DNA of 64,000 bases from Halocatena halophila (GCA_027563145.1 CP071306.1:1674001-1738000), one strand, 5' to 3'. Numbered from the stretch's first letter, positions 53,586-63,109 are shown. A program made the numbers and translations. The notes: a model not told the origin generated them from the letters alone.

Positions 53586-53770
53586 TGACGGTGCCTAGTG
53601 GGTTTTCAGAAGGTTCGTCGTTGAAAGATAACGAACTAGCACTAGTTAGTTCAGCGAAAAAACGAACTAGCTAGAAAGCAGCCTAGAAACAAAGAAAACA
53701 AAATAATGTATTTTCTTTCTCTTCCACGGTTGTGGTTTAGACTCTTATCTAATAAAGATTCCTCTATCTA
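53586..53770. other. AT-rich candidate DNA unwinding element
   Basis: This stretch between ORB1 and ORB2 is much richer in A and T than its surroundings. It holds the direct repeat AACGAACTAG at 53630-53639 and 53661-53670, with inverted CTAGTT/AACTAG pieces in between, and long A/T runs. Position and composition fit the unwinding element of oriC1. Confidence 0.7.
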
Positions 53771-53785
53771 GCTAGCATCGTGGGT

Positions 53786-53804
53786 GGTGGGGGGACCCCC
53801 CACC
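53786..53804. repeat. GC-rich palindrome in the origin
   Basis: GGTGGGGGG - A - CCCCCCACC forms a perfect 9-base stem with a single-base centre. It sits between the AT-rich element and ORB2. Confidence 0.85.
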
Positions 53805-53819
53805 CCCGTTGATTTCGAC

Positions 53820-53846
53820 TCCAGTAGAAACGAAGGGGTGGGGGGG
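53820..53846 (+). repeat. origin recognition box ORB2 (forward)
   Basis: TCCAGTAGAAACGAAGGGGT followed by GGGGGGG. It matches ORB1 in inverted orientation, base for base, over about 27 bases. Confidence 0.88.
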
Positions 53847-54176
53847 TCTAGAGAACATTGTTACCAAACGTCGAGGGAAAAACACACACGATCAACACTC
53901 ACTGTCCTCATTCGGATATTCACCAATCGTGATGATATTCCCAAATTGACACCAGATGCTGATGAGAGTTGGGCTACCGACATTGGGTCATCAACATAAA
54001 TATCGAGGGGGATGGATCTGTATTCGAACCAACTGTAACCGACCGAACCATAACGCTTAATTAGGATCTCTACCTGTTGTTCCCCTGCGTCAGGTGGACA
54101 TTGGGTGTTCAACCGACACGGTGTAGACACGCTATATCGATACATTACCACGGATATGAAGATTGCGCGTCCCGTT

Positions 54177-54200
54177 TCCACCTGAAACGAAGGGGTATGT
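54177..54200 (+). repeat. origin recognition box ORB3 next to the orc1 start
   Basis: TCCACCTGAAACGAAGGGGT followed by ATGT, lacking the long G-string. It ends 8 bases before the orc1 ATG, so Orc1 bound here could also repress its own gene (inference). Confidence 0.8.
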
Positions 54201-54207
54201 GTAAGGA

Positions 54208-55725
54208 ATGACCGAGACTAATGGAGACGGCGAAACCGAGCCACTGTTCGAAAGTTCGTCCGTTCAGTCTACAGAAGATGACGATACCGGGCCAACAGCA
54301 CAAGATACGCTCTTTGATGGCCTTCCGAGCGAACAGGAGGCTTCACGAGGACTGTTTGACGATCTATTGAGTGGGGAACCAATTTTCGAGAACAAAGAGG
54401 TACTCCGTCCCTCGTACACACCGCGACGACTTCCGCACCGTGAAGAACAGATCAACAACATGGCCACGATTCTCGTAACCGCGCTTCGTGGTGAGACGCC
54501 GTCGAACATTCTGATCTATGGAAAAACCGGAACCGGAAAAACGGCCTCGGCGAAGTTCGTCAGCGAGGAACTCGAAAGCACCTCTGAGAAGTATGCCGTC
54601 CCGTGTGACGTGCAGTACATCAACTGTGAGGTCACGGACACACAGTATCGTGTGCTCGCACAGCTTGCCAACACGTTCATCGACGAAAACGAAAAGTACA
54701 TCGAAGAACGGCTATCGACGCTCTCTGCACTCCATGAACGCGCGAGTGAGAATACAGACGCACTCGCAGACACCGCGTTCGATTCGGTGAACGAGATCGA
54801 CGACCGAATCACAGAGCTAGAAGCCGATCGTGAACGCTTCGAGAGCGTTCCAATGACTGGCTGGCCGACCGATCGAGTGTACACCACCTTTTTCGAGGCC
54901 GTCGAGTACGACGAACGCGTGGTCGTGATCATGCTCGATGAGATCGACAAACTCGTCGAGAAAAGCGGTGATGACACCCTGTATAACCTCTCCAGAATGA
55001 ACTCTGAACTCGAAAACTCTCGGGTCTCGATCATCGGTATCTCCAACGATCTCAAATTCACTGACTTTCTTGACCCTCGTGTCAAATCATCACTCGGCGA
55101 AGAAGAGATCGTATTTCCTCCGTACGACGCCCCACAGCTCCGTGATATCCTCCAGCATCGTGCGGAGGTGGCCTTCAAAAGCGGAGCGCTCTCTGATGGG
55201 GTCATTCCGCTGTGTGCTGCGTTTGCCGCCCAGGAACACGGTGATGCCCGTCGTGCGCTTGATCTACTACGCACGGCCGGCGAGCTTGCAGAACGAGACC
55301 GCACGGATTCCATCCAGGAAGACCACGTTCGACAGGCCCAGGAGAAGATCGAACTTGACCGCGTGGTCGAAGTTGTCAGAACGCTCCCTACCCAATCGAA
55401 GCTGGTTCTCTACGCGATCATTTTGCTAGAGCGCCAGGGTGTCAGAAATATCAACACCGGCGAAGTGTTCAACATCTACAAACAGCTGTGCACCGAGATC
55501 GGTGTCGATGTGCTCACACAGCGCCGCGTCACTGATCTGATCAGCGAACTTGATATGCTTGGGATCGTCAACGCAGTGGTGGTGAGCAAAGGTCGCTACG
55601 GACGCACAAAAGAAATGGGCCTCTCCGTTCCACTTGAGGATACGGAGACGATCTTGCTCAGTGATTCACGACTCGCGGACGTAGAACAGGCCCAGCCGTT
55701 CGTTCAGGCTCGATTCGACGAGTGA
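54208..55725 (+). CDS. orc1: Orc1/Cdc6 replication initiator
   Basis: 505 residues. The N-terminal 60 residues are acidic and disordered. The AAA+ domain has Walker A YGKTGTGKTASAKF (about residue 105), Walker B VVIMLDEIDKLVEKS (about 248) and sensor region IIGISNDLKFTDFLDPRVKS. A haloarchaeal insertion of about 60 residues (SALHERASENTDALAD and following) sits between the two Walker boxes. The C-terminal winged helix (SKLVLYAIILLERQG, then QRRVTDLISELDMLGIV) binds ORB repeats. The neighbouring ORBs and oap genes identify it as the oriC1-linked paralogue. Confidence 0.96.
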   Translation: MTETNGDGETEPLFESSSVQSTEDDDTGPTAQDTLFDGLPSEQEASRGLFDDLLSGEPIFENKEVLRPSYTPRRLPHREEQINNMATILVTALRGETPSNILIYGKTGTGKTASAKFVSEELESTSEKYAVPCDVQYINCEVTDTQYRVLAQLANTFIDENEKYIEERLSTLSALHERASENTDALADTAFDSVNEIDDRITELEADRERFESVPMTGWPTDRVYTTFFEAVEYDERVVVIMLDEIDKLVEKSGDDTLYNLSRMNSELENSRVSIIGISNDLKFTDFLDPRVKSSLGEEEIVFPPYDAPQLRDILQHRAEVAFKSGALSDGVIPLCAAFAAQEHGDARRALDLLRTAGELAERDRTDSIQEDHVRQAQEKIELDRVVEVVRTLPTQSKLVLYAIILLERQGVRNINTGEVFNIYKQLCTEIGVDVLTQRRVTDLISELDMLGIVNAVVVSKGRYGRTKEMGLSVPLEDTETILLSDSRLADVEQAQPFVQARFDE

Positions 55726-55726
55726 T

Positions 55727-56464
55727 TCAGGGGATAGGCATGCCAGCCCCACCACCAATCTGTGCTGGCGTGGTTCCAATTGGCCCTGCGGTGATCGATT
55801 TCAACAGCAGTCGAATCTCGCCGAGATACGGGATGCGGAACTTTGCGGTGCCGATAATCCATGACGGTTTGACGGGTTCGGACAACCCTGCAACCTGATC
55901 GTATCTGTCATTCTCGACTTTGTTGTCCCCCTTGGTAATGAATCCGGCGTGGGGTGCAGGACAGTTCGCTAACTCCTGGCAGTTTTGAGCACCGTTCAAA
56001 TAGTCCTTGTTTGCCTTATCATACCAGTTTTCACCCGCATCTACCCAGAATCGTGCGCGGTGAATGATCGGCGTCTCAAACTCGTTTCCGTCCGGCTCAT
56101 AAATAATAACGTCGCCGTAACTATTGAACGTCTTGTACTCATCGTCTTTTGCCACCTGAAAGGGAACGACGCCGGTGGACGATCCGTCAACAGTGACTGC
56201 GTTGTCACCCGAAAATCGGTGTTCTTCGGTCACAAAGACGAGATCGCCGGTGTTGATGTGGGGCTCCATGCTCGGGCTTTCGATTGCCACCATCGGTGGC
56301 CACACACCACTCACTCCAAAGAGAATGCCACCGACGAGAACCACGATCGCAACTGCGCTAACGATCTCTCGTATGAATGCAATAAACCCTCCCTCTGCGT
56401 TCCACACCCGTTTTAGCCAACCAAGTGCGCCGACTGGTCCGTCGTTATCACCGGGGTCTGCCAT
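55727..56464 (-). CDS. sec11: signal peptidase I (archaeal S26B/Sec11 type)
   Basis: 245 residues. A membrane helix at about residues 35-55 (IVSAVAIVVLVGGILFGVSG) is followed by the catalytic Ser in IESPSMEPHINTGD, a His in IIHRARFW in place of the bacterial Lys, and GFITKGDNKVENDRYD with the conserved Asp residues. It removes Sec signal peptides outside the membrane. A C-terminal hydrophobic region may be a second anchor. It ends one base after the convergent orc1 gene, a conserved haloarchaeal arrangement. Confidence 0.93.
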   Translation of the reverse strand: MADPGDNDGPVGALGWLKRVWNAEGGFIAFIREIVSAVAIVVLVGGILFGVSGVWPPMVAIESPSMEPHINTGDLVFVTEEHRFSGDNAVTVDGSSTGVVPFQVAKDDEYKTFNSYGDVIIYEPDGNEFETPIIHRARFWVDAGENWYDKANKDYLNGAQNCQELANCPAPHAGFITKGDNKVENDRYDQVAGLSEPVKPSWIIGTAKFRIPYLGEIRLLLKSITAGPIGTTPAQIGGGAGMPIP

Positions 56465-56603
56465 TACCTCCCAATGTGGCTCATCTCGTTTGAAGCTTCT
56501 GGGTTCTGGTCACTCCACCCGCAGGTGATTCCAGGAGAGAACGTTCAATTGATGTGAAATAATTGTAAAAACGCCGGTAGGATAGGCCGACTCATTTCAA
56601 ATC

Positions 56604-56624
56604 TCCACACGAAACGAAGGGGTG
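56604..56624 (+). repeat. origin recognition box ORB4, outside the main cluster
   Basis: TCCACACGAAACGAAGGGGT then G, in the 215-base gap between sec11 and the GNAT gene, about 2.4 kb from ORB3. The core is identical to the other ORBs. Confidence 0.75.
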
Positions 56625-56679
56625 TTGACGCCGCTCTAAACAGTCGGGACGGTCGCGAATGACGGGGGTTCGAGCGGTG

Positions 56680-57066
56680 TTAGGTGGGATCGAGCCGATA
56701 CCGGAGTGTTTTGGTTCCCTCGAAGGTTGGTCCGTTGCCGTCCCGTTCGAATGCCGAGTTTTCGACTGCCTCTTTCGTCTGTGAGTCAGTCGCCGGCACC
56801 AGCAGTTCTACGGCCATCCCTTCTTTGTGGGCAAATCGAATCGGTTCGTCGAGCAACTCTTCACAGATGTCTTCGGTACCCTCGAGTTGTGTGATGTGAA
56901 CCGTATCGCGCCGGGCGTCGAAACTGACGAATCCTTTTACGGTGTCGTCGGTTGCAGCGACCCGCACGGTACGATCATGGACGAGGTTTCGCATGACATC
57001 GCGTGGTGCCCCTGTTTTCGAGGCGAGTTCGTCTGCATCGGCTTCGGTGGCGTCCCGTATCTGCAT
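56680..57066 (-). CDS. GNAT family N-acetyltransferase
   Basis: 128 residues from ATG 57066 (MQIRDATEADADELASKTGA), a typical GNAT opening. The central strands (VRVAATDDTVKGFVSFDARR, VHITQLEGTEDICEELLDE) lead to the acetyl-CoA region, but the canonical R/Q-x-x-G-x-G/A pyrophosphate loop is weak. Substrate unknown. It is divergent from the aspartate kinase leader. Confidence 0.75.
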   Translation of the reverse strand: MQIRDATEADADELASKTGAPRDVMRNLVHDRTVRVAATDDTVKGFVSFDARRDTVHITQLEGTEDICEELLDEPIRFAHKEGMAVELLVPATDSQTKEAVENSAFERDGNGPTFEGTKTLRYRLDPT

Positions 57067-57143
57067 ATCTGGTGTAGGGTTCTCTATCAGTATAAAGCCC
57101 CATCGGTAGTGACACCTGATCGGCAAGGTTTCGGGTATACAGG

Positions 57144-57153
57144 GTACTTATGG
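57144..57153 (+). promoter_or_regulatory. TATA box of the lysC leader
   Basis: GTACTTATGG is centred about 29 bases before ATG 57177, and 64 bases before the lysC ATG, so it favours the short leader ORF as the leaderless 5' gene. Confidence 0.5.
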
Positions 57154-57176
57154 CCCGCCGGTCGGTAGCCCCGACA

Positions 57177-57212
57177 ATGAGCTACACGAATGTGCAGGGG
57201 GGAGTTGAGTAA
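57177..57212 (+). CDS. 11-codon leader ORF of lysC
   Basis: MSYTNVQGGVE then TAA; the stop overlaps the lysC ATG (TAATG). The GGGGGGAG at 57197-57204 lies 7 bases before the lysC ATG and serves as Shine-Dalgarno. The layout suggests leaderless translation of the short ORF and re-initiation at lysC. No run of Lys, Thr or Met codons that would indicate attenuation is present. Confidence 0.45.
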   Translation: MSYTNVQGGVE

Positions 57213-58396
57213 TGCGTGTTGTATCCAAATTCGGGGGGACGAGCCTCGGCAACGGGAATCGAGTGAATCGAGCGGCAGATTCTATCGCGGCCGTCGTTGA
57301 GCAGGGCCACGAAATCGCGGTGGTCGCAAGCGCGATGGGTTCGACTACCGACCATCTGTTGGATTCGATCACGTTTGACGCCGACGAAGCCGATCGAGCC
57401 GAAATCGTCAGCATGGGCGAACGGACGAGCGTCAGAATGCTCAAGGCAGCACTTTCTGCCCGTGGCATCGATGCCACGTTTTTAGAGCCTGGTGACGAAG
57501 AGTGGCCGATAATCACCAACGCGTGGGGTGAGGTCGATGTCGAGGAAACGAAAGCGCGCGCGAAGGTACTCGCTGATAGACTCGACAGCGACGTTCAGAT
57601 CATCACTGGCTTTCTCGCACAGGACCACGCCGGAAACACAACGACGCTCGGCCGTGGCGGTAGCGATTCGACCGCCGTCATGCTGGGCAATTATATGGAC
57701 GCAGATGAGGTCGTCATCGTCACGGACGTTGAGGGTGTGATGACCGGCGATCCACACGTGGTTGAGGGTGCGCGAAACGTTGGGCAGATCACTGTCGACG
57801 AACTGCGGAACCTCTCGTTCCGCGGTGCCGAGGTAATCGCCCCCAGCGCGCTGGGATATAAGACCGAGGAGTTCGGCGTTCGTGTCGTTCACTACCAGCA
57901 CGGTGATCTCCTCTCTGGTGGGACGACGATCGAAGGCGAGTTCGAGAACCTGATCGATCTCAGAGACGAATCGCTGGCGTGTATCACGCTTGCCGGCCGA
58001 TCCGTTCGAAATCAGGAAGGCGTCTTATCACAGCTTTCAGGAGCACTTGCCGAACAGGAGATCAACATCGATGCCGTCGCAAGCGGCATGGATTCGGTGA
58101 CATTCTACGTGGATGAGGATCTCACAGAGCGTGTCGAAACCTTGTTACACGATGTTGTCGTCACTGATGATCGGCTCTCATCGATCACCGTTGAGACGGA
58201 TATCGCCGTGATTCGTGTCACTGGCGGCGAACTGCCGAATCAACCCGGTGTCATCAGCGAAATCGTCCAGCCGCTCGCTACCGCCCACATCAACGTTCAC
58301 GACATCATCACGAGTGCAACGAGTGTTGCGCTGTTTATCGACTGGGACGACCGCGAAGAAGCACTCGAAATCGTACAAAACGAGTTCACACACTGA
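57212..58396 (+). CDS. lysC: aspartate kinase
   Basis: 394 residues. MRVVSKFGGTSLGNGNRVNRA is the kinase N-terminal motif (KFGGTS); TTTLGRGGSDSTAVML and TDVEGVMTGDPHVV follow. Two ACT domains at the C-terminus (SVRNQEGVLSQLSGALAEQE and LPNQPGVISEIVQPLATAH) would bind feedback amino acids. It phosphorylates aspartate as the first step to threonine, methionine and lysine; threonine synthase is also in this window. Confidence 0.95.
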   Translation: MRVVSKFGGTSLGNGNRVNRAADSIAAVVEQGHEIAVVASAMGSTTDHLLDSITFDADEADRAEIVSMGERTSVRMLKAALSARGIDATFLEPGDEEWPIITNAWGEVDVEETKARAKVLADRLDSDVQIITGFLAQDHAGNTTTLGRGGSDSTAVMLGNYMDADEVVIVTDVEGVMTGDPHVVEGARNVGQITVDELRNLSFRGAEVIAPSALGYKTEEFGVRVVHYQHGDLLSGGTTIEGEFENLIDLRDESLACITLAGRSVRNQEGVLSQLSGALAEQEINIDAVASGMDSVTFYVDEDLTERVETLLHDVVVTDDRLSSITVETDIAVIRVTGGELPNQPGVISEIVQPLATAHINVHDIITSATSVALFIDWDDREEALEIVQNEFTH

Positions 58397-58567
58397 TCTT
58401 CGATCCGGCTGTATCGTTCTGTTCGACCACATTTTCCAAAGAACCGACAGTTTACTCCGTATGTCAATTGTTGTCGATGGATGAATACGGATGAGAATAT
58501 ATAGAGATGGAGATTCTACATACTATTTCCGCAAGTCTCATACGAGCTAATCGGCAATTCTCCGGTA

Positions 58568-59578
58568 ATGCCAGCCGAGAGGCTTCATGGTTACGGCGTA
58601 ACACGTCGACAGTTCGTCGCTACAACAGGGGTGGCGGGCGTCGGGGCGCTTGCGGGGTGTACGGCAAATCCGAAACTCAAAGAGCCCGGTGATGGTTCCG
58701 ATGGGCCTGGAAAACTCTCGGGGAACGTCGATATTGCGGGGAGTTCGACGGTGTATCCGCTCTCAGAGGCCGTTTCTATTCAGTTTAATTCCGAACACCC
58801 GGATGTGGACGTTTCACTGAGTTCCACCGGAACGGGTGGTGGATTCAAGAACTTTTTCAGCCAGGGAAAAACCGATTTCAACAACGCGAGCCGTCCGATC
58901 AAGCAAGAAGAACGGACACAGTGTGAGAACAACGGTGTCACTCCGCTTGAACTCCGCATTGCGACGGACGCGTTGACAGTGATCGTCAACACGGATGCCG
59001 ACTGGGTTGAGTGCGTGACAGTAGCCGAGTTGAAACAGATCTGGGAACCAAACGGGGCGACACACTGGAGTGATGTTCGTCCTGAGTGGCCAAACGAACC
59101 GATCAAACGGTACGGGGCGGCCGATACCTCGGGAACGTTCGATTATTTCACCGATGTGATCGTTGGAGAAGAAGGGTCTCAGACTGACGATTACTCCGCA
59201 ACGGAAAAGGACAACATCATCGTCCAGGGGGTAGAGGGGAACAAGTACGCGATCGGTTATATGGGATTTGCCTACTATCAGTCCTCGAAAGATCGGATCA
59301 AGGCGCTTGCCATTGATGATGGTGATGGATGTGTCAAACCGTCGATCGAGACCGCAAAAGACGGTTCGTACACACCACTATCGCGTCCGCTGTTCACCTA
59401 CGTCGCAAAAGAGTCGCTGTCGGAGTCGCAAGTGGCTGCTTTCGCCCGATTCTTTGTAGAACAGAGCACCAATCAAGGGGTCGTCACCGATCAGGTTGGG
59501 TACGTTCCCAACTCTGAGACCACCAAAAACGAAATGCTCGAGAAACTGAACAGCGCGATGGAATCCACGGGGCCCTGA
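58568..59578 (+). CDS. pstS: phosphate ABC transporter substrate-binding protein PstS
   Basis: 336 residues. The Tat signal TRRQFVATTGVAGVGALAGC ends in a lipobox (LAGC), so it is exported folded and lipid-anchored. The mature part has DIAGSSTVYPLSEAV and SSTGTGGGFKNF as phosphate contacts and AADTSGTFDYF. The 171-base gap after lysC is AT-rich with a TATA-like GAATATATAG near 58495, about 70 bases before the start. First gene of pstSCAB. Confidence 0.95.
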   Translation: MPAERLHGYGVTRRQFVATTGVAGVGALAGCTANPKLKEPGDGSDGPGKLSGNVDIAGSSTVYPLSEAVSIQFNSEHPDVDVSLSSTGTGGGFKNFFSQGKTDFNNASRPIKQEERTQCENNGVTPLELRIATDALTVIVNTDADWVECVTVAELKQIWEPNGATHWSDVRPEWPNEPIKRYGAADTSGTFDYFTDVIVGEEGSQTDDYSATEKDNIIVQGVEGNKYAIGYMGFAYYQSSKDRIKALAIDDGDGCVKPSIETAKDGSYTPLSRPLFTYVAKESLSESQVAAFARFFVEQSTNQGVVTDQVGYVPNSETTKNEMLEKLNSAMESTGP

Positions 59579-59592
59579 GGAGGCGTCGAACG

Positions 59593-60561
59593 ATGTCATC
59601 TATCACGTCTGATTTGACGACGCGGACGGCAAAATCGCCCCGTGAACGGCTTGCGCGCTGGTTTTTCTTCGCCTGTGCGGCGATATCGATCGTCGTCACG
59701 ATCGGTATCGTCGTGGTACTCGTTCTGGGTGCGCTCAAGTTCTTCCGTTCGACCGGCGTCGCACTCGGGATGGCTCCTGGAGACACCGTTTCGCTCTCGT
59801 CGTATCTACTTGAGGGGAAATGGACTCCGGGGAGTGAACCCCAGCAGTTTGGCTTGCTCGCGCCGCTCTCTGCGACGGTCATGCTCATGCTCGGGTCGGC
59901 GATCATTGCACTCCCACTTGGGCTCGCGGCGGCAATCTACCTCAGCGAATACGCGAGCGATCGAATGCGGTCGTTTCTCAAACCGGCACTCGAGATTCTG
60001 GCCGGGGTTCCAACTGTCGTCTACGGATTTTTCGCACTGGTGTATATCACGCCGCTGTTGGACCAGCTGGTTCCGCTGGGCGTTGGAACGTTCAACATGG
60101 TGTCTGCGTGCATCGTGGTTGGAATCATGATCATTCCGATGGTCACCTCGATCAGCGAAGACGCGATGAATGCGGTGCCGGATTCGCTTCGGCAGGCTGG
60201 CTATGGTCTCGGGGCAACGAAGTTTGACGTTTCGACGACCGTTGTCGTCCCTTCAGCGATTTCAGGAATCGCATCGTCGTACATTCTGGCGCTTTCGAGG
60301 GCGATCGGCGAGACGATGGCCGTGGCAATCGCAGCCGGCAGTCAATCGACGGTGATGAATCCGCTGAATCCAGTGGCGTATTTCAGTCCCAATTCGCCGA
60401 TCACGGCACAGATGATCCAGCTCGCAACGGGCGACATTTCGGCGCAGGGGGCGGCCTATCACGCCATGTTCGCGCTCGGACTCACGCTGTTTGTCGTCAC
60501 GCTGGCGATGAACGTCGTGAGTGAGCTCATTTCGAGTCGATACAGGGAGGTGTATCGATAA
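59593..60561 (+). CDS. pstC: phosphate ABC transporter permease PstC
   Basis: 322 residues with six helices. The permease signature is in PDSLRQAGYGLGATKFDV (EAA loop that docks on PstB), and GVPTVVYGFFALVY is the conserved PstC motif. N-terminal about 80 residues form the first helix and an extracellular loop. It begins 14 bases after pstS and overlaps pstA (TAATG). Confidence 0.94.
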   Translation: MSSITSDLTTRTAKSPRERLARWFFFACAAISIVVTIGIVVVLVLGALKFFRSTGVALGMAPGDTVSLSSYLLEGKWTPGSEPQQFGLLAPLSATVMLMLGSAIIALPLGLAAAIYLSEYASDRMRSFLKPALEILAGVPTVVYGFFALVYITPLLDQLVPLGVGTFNMVSACIVVGIMIIPMVTSISEDAMNAVPDSLRQAGYGLGATKFDVSTTVVVPSAISGIASSYILALSRAIGETMAVAIAAGSQSTVMNPLNPVAYFSPNSPITAQMIQLATGDISAQGAAYHAMFALGLTLFVVTLAMNVVSELISSRYREVYR

Positions 60562-62237
60562 TGGCCACCGACCACGCAGACAACACCGCAACGGTGAGCC
60601 GAACCCGTGGTATCGTGTTCCGATACGTGCTGTTGGTTGCCACGCTCTCTGCGCTCGCGTCGCTTGGCCTGTTGCTCGCGAACGTGGCCGTCGATGCGTT
60701 CGCACCGTTCAGCGCGGATCCGAGCTGGTATCTGGTCTATCTCTGTACGCTCGTGTTGCCGACGCTGCTCGTTGGCTGGGTGCTGCGTCGTCACGAGCTC
60801 CTCGTGGGTGGGATTGAGGCGCTGTTCGTCCCGATTGGAGGGCTGTTTGGGGCTGGGGCGCTGTTTTTGCTGTTCGAAGTCCTCCCGTTCAACGTCTGGT
60901 TCGCCTGGGCTGTCGGTATTGCCGTTCCCCTTGCGATCTGGTTGCTTTCCAGTGTGGCTGGCACAAGCGGACGGCTACGAGCTGGGCTCACACTCATATT
61001 CGGGGGTGTGTCCCTCTTTGGGCTCCCACTTGTGGACGTTTCAACCACGGGCGTACTCGGACCACTGGTGATGGGGCTTCCGGCGTACATCCAGCTCAAG
61101 GTATACTCGATACCGAACTACTACCTGACGTATCTGCTCACGCTTGCGTTGCCGGTCGCCCTGCTGGTTGGCCATCAGATTCGAAAGCGAGAATCATTCA
61201 ACGCAGGGCTGGCGGCCACCGGTCTGGTAGCCATAGCCAGCCTGTCGGTACTGTTCCAGACGGTGGTTTACACCTACGTGGCGCTCGTGCTGGTGGTAAC
61301 CGTTCTCGTCCCGGCAGCGTGGTACTGGTATACCCAGTGGCGCGATCGTCCGGACGATCGCCTGCAGTTCGCATTTCCGGCAACCGTGCTCATTGGTGCT
61401 GGACTCGGTCGGCTCGCAATCTGGGCACTGTCGATCAGTGGCCCAAACTCGTGGGTTGACTTACAGTTCTTACAGGACGCGCCGACACGATACGCCGAAT
61501 CGGCCGGTCTGAACCCCGCGCTCGTGGGCTCGTTGTTGTTGATGGTCGTTGTGATCGCGACAGCGTTCCCGCTGGGTGTGGGGGCGGCGGTGTATCTCGA
61601 AGAGTATGCCCCAGACAACGGATTCACCCGTCTGATCCAGCTGAACATCTCGAATCTCGCTGGCGTTCCCTCGGTCGTCTACGGACTGCTTGGGCTTGGG
61701 CTGTTCATCAATCTCGGTGGCATGAGCGGCGAGACGATATCGCTGTTCGGCCGGACGATTACTTTGAGTGGTATGCCGACCGGGTCAGTACTCGTCGGCG
61801 GATTGGCGATATCGCTGTTAATCCTGCCGATCGTAATCATCTCCTCGCAAGAGGCGATTCGCTCGGTGCCGGATTCGCTCCGACAGGCCTCGTTTGGCAT
61901 GGGCGCTACCCGCTGGCAAACCGTCAAGCACGTGGTGTTACCGCGTTCGATCCCGGGCATTCTGACGGGAACAATTCTCGCAGTTGGGCGTGCCGTCGGC
62001 GAGACGGCACCGTTGATCATGGTGCTTGCGGCCAGTTACTCGTCCTCGCCACCTGGTGGGCTGCTGGATAAGGCAACTGCACTCCCGCTTCAGGTGTACT
62101 CCTGGGCGTTCGAACCCGACCCCGCGTTCCGCCACGGGGTGCTGGCGGCCGGCGTGGTCGTGATGATCGTGGTACTGCTGGTGATCAACTCGATCGCAAT
62201 AATCGTACGCAACAAGTATGAGGCAAGGCAACAATGA
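60561..62237 (+). CDS. pstA: phosphate ABC transporter permease PstA with long N-terminal membrane extension
   Basis: 558 residues, nearly twice the length of a bacterial PstA. The C-terminal about 260 residues are the permease ([20 protein letters not shown], then [20 protein letters not shown]). The first about 300 residues contain about seven additional membrane helices (for example [20 protein letters not shown]) of unknown purpose, as seen in some haloarchaeal homologues. Overlaps with pstC (TAATG) and pstB (ATGA) show tight coupling. Confidence 0.92.
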   Translation: MATDHADNTATVSRTRGIVFRYVLLVATLSALASLGLLLANVAVDAFAPFSADPSWYLVYLCTLVLPTLLVGWVLRRHELLVGGIEALFVPIGGLFGAGALFLLFEVLPFNVWFAWAVGIAVPLAIWLLSSVAGTSGRLRAGLTLIFGGVSLFGLPLVDVSTTGVLGPLVMGLPAYIQLKVYSIPNYYLTYLLTLALPVALLVGHQIRKRESFNAGLAATGLVAIASLSVLFQTVVYTYVALVLVVTVLVPAAWYWYTQWRDRPDDRLQFAFPATVLIGAGLGRLAIWALSISGPNSWVDLQFLQDAPTRYAESAGLNPALVGSLLLMVVVIATAFPLGVGAAVYLEEYAPDNGFTRLIQLNISNLAGVPSVVYGLLGLGLFINLGGMSGETISLFGRTITLSGMPTGSVLVGGLAISLLILPIVIISSQEAIRSVPDSLRQASFGMGATRWQTVKHVVLPRSIPGILTGTILAVGRAVGETAPLIMVLAASYSSSPPGGLLDKATALPLQVYSWAFEPDPAFRHGVLAAGVVVMIVVLLVINSIAIIVRNKYEARQQ

Positions 62238-63109
62238 CTGACGGACACAGTGAAGCGGAGACCGAACCGAACGCCACAACCGACTCAGCGACGATGACTG
62301 ACGACTCGGAGGACGAACTCAAAACGCACTCGGCGGGCTTTGAATCACCACCGACTGGTGAAACGATCATCGAGGCCGAAGACGTCAACGTCTGGTACGA
62401 TGACGACCGGGCGTTAGAAGACATCTCAATGGCGGTGCCCGAACACAACGTCACGGCTATCATTGGCCCGTCTGGCTGTGGGAAATCCACGTTCTTGCGC
62501 TGTATCAATCGGATGAACGATTTGATTGACGACGCACGCGTCGATGGAACGCTCAAACTCGCCGGGAAGAACGTGTACGACGAGGATGTCGATCCGGTTG
62601 CGCTTCGCCGTCGCGTCGGCATGGTGTTCCAAAAGCCCAATCCATTTCCCAAGAGCATCTACGACAACGTGACTTACGGGCTGGAGATGCAGGGCATCGA
62701 CGGCGATTACGACGCGATCGTCGAAGATGCGCTGCGCGAGGCTGCACTCTGGGATGAGGTGTCGGACCGCCTCCACGAGTCGGGATTGGAGCTCTCCGGT
62801 GGTCAACAACAGCGACTCTGTATTGCGCGGGCGATCGCACCGGATCCAGAGGTGTTGTTGATGGACGAGCCCGCGAGCGCACTCGATCCGGTAGCGACCT
62901 CACAGATTGAGGATCTCATCGCCGAACTTGCCGAGGAGTACACGGTCGTGATCGTCACGCACAACATGCAACAGGCCGCCAGGATCTCTGATAAGACGGC
63001 CGTGTTTCTCACGGGCGGGAAACTCGTTGAGTTCGACGACACGCAGAAAATCTTCGAGAACCCCGAACACCAGCGGGTCGAAGATTACATCACGGGCAAG
63101 TTCGGTTGA
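62234..63109 (+). CDS. pstB: phosphate ABC transporter ATPase PstB
   Basis: 291 residues. Walker [21 protein letters not shown] (about residue 78), signature [14 protein letters not shown], Walker [14 protein letters not shown] and H-loop [10 protein letters not shown] are intact. The first about 40 residues are acidic and likely disordered. The usual phoU does not follow; instead the convergent purO gene abuts it. Confidence 0.96.
   Translation: MTDGHSEAETEPNATTDSATMTDDSEDELKTHSAGFESPPTGETIIEAEDVNVWYDDDRALEDISMAVPEHNVTAIIGPSGCGKSTFLRCINRMNDLIDDARVDGTLKLAGKNVYDEDVDPVALRRRVGMVFQKPNPFPKSIYDNVTYGLEMQGIDGDYDAIVEDALREAALWDEVSDRLHESGLELSGGQQQRLCIARAIAPDPEVLLMDEPASALDPVATSQIEDLIAELAEEYTVVIVTHNMQQAARISDKTAVFLTGGKLVEFDDTQKIFENPEHQRVEDYITGKFG

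Larger units (their letters stand above)
53516..54201. promoter_or_regulatory. replication origin oriC1-type region
   Basis: The 990 bases between oapA and orc1 (53218-54207) carry no credible gene. They hold three copies of an origin recognition box with core GAAACGAAGGGGT, two of them in inverted orientation about 300 bases apart around an AT-rich stretch, one next to the orc1 start, and a GC-rich palindrome. This matches the oriC1 design described for Halobacterium and Haloferax (orc7/orc1-linked origin). The left part 53218-53515 holds the oapA promoter region and AT-rich sequence. Confidence 0.9.

Noticed and set aside
53861..54181. 106-codon frame on the minus strand inside the origin region
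   Set aside because: No acidic bias, no recognised motif and it runs across the origin up to ORB3; haloarchaeal origins are non-coding here. Kept as non-coding.
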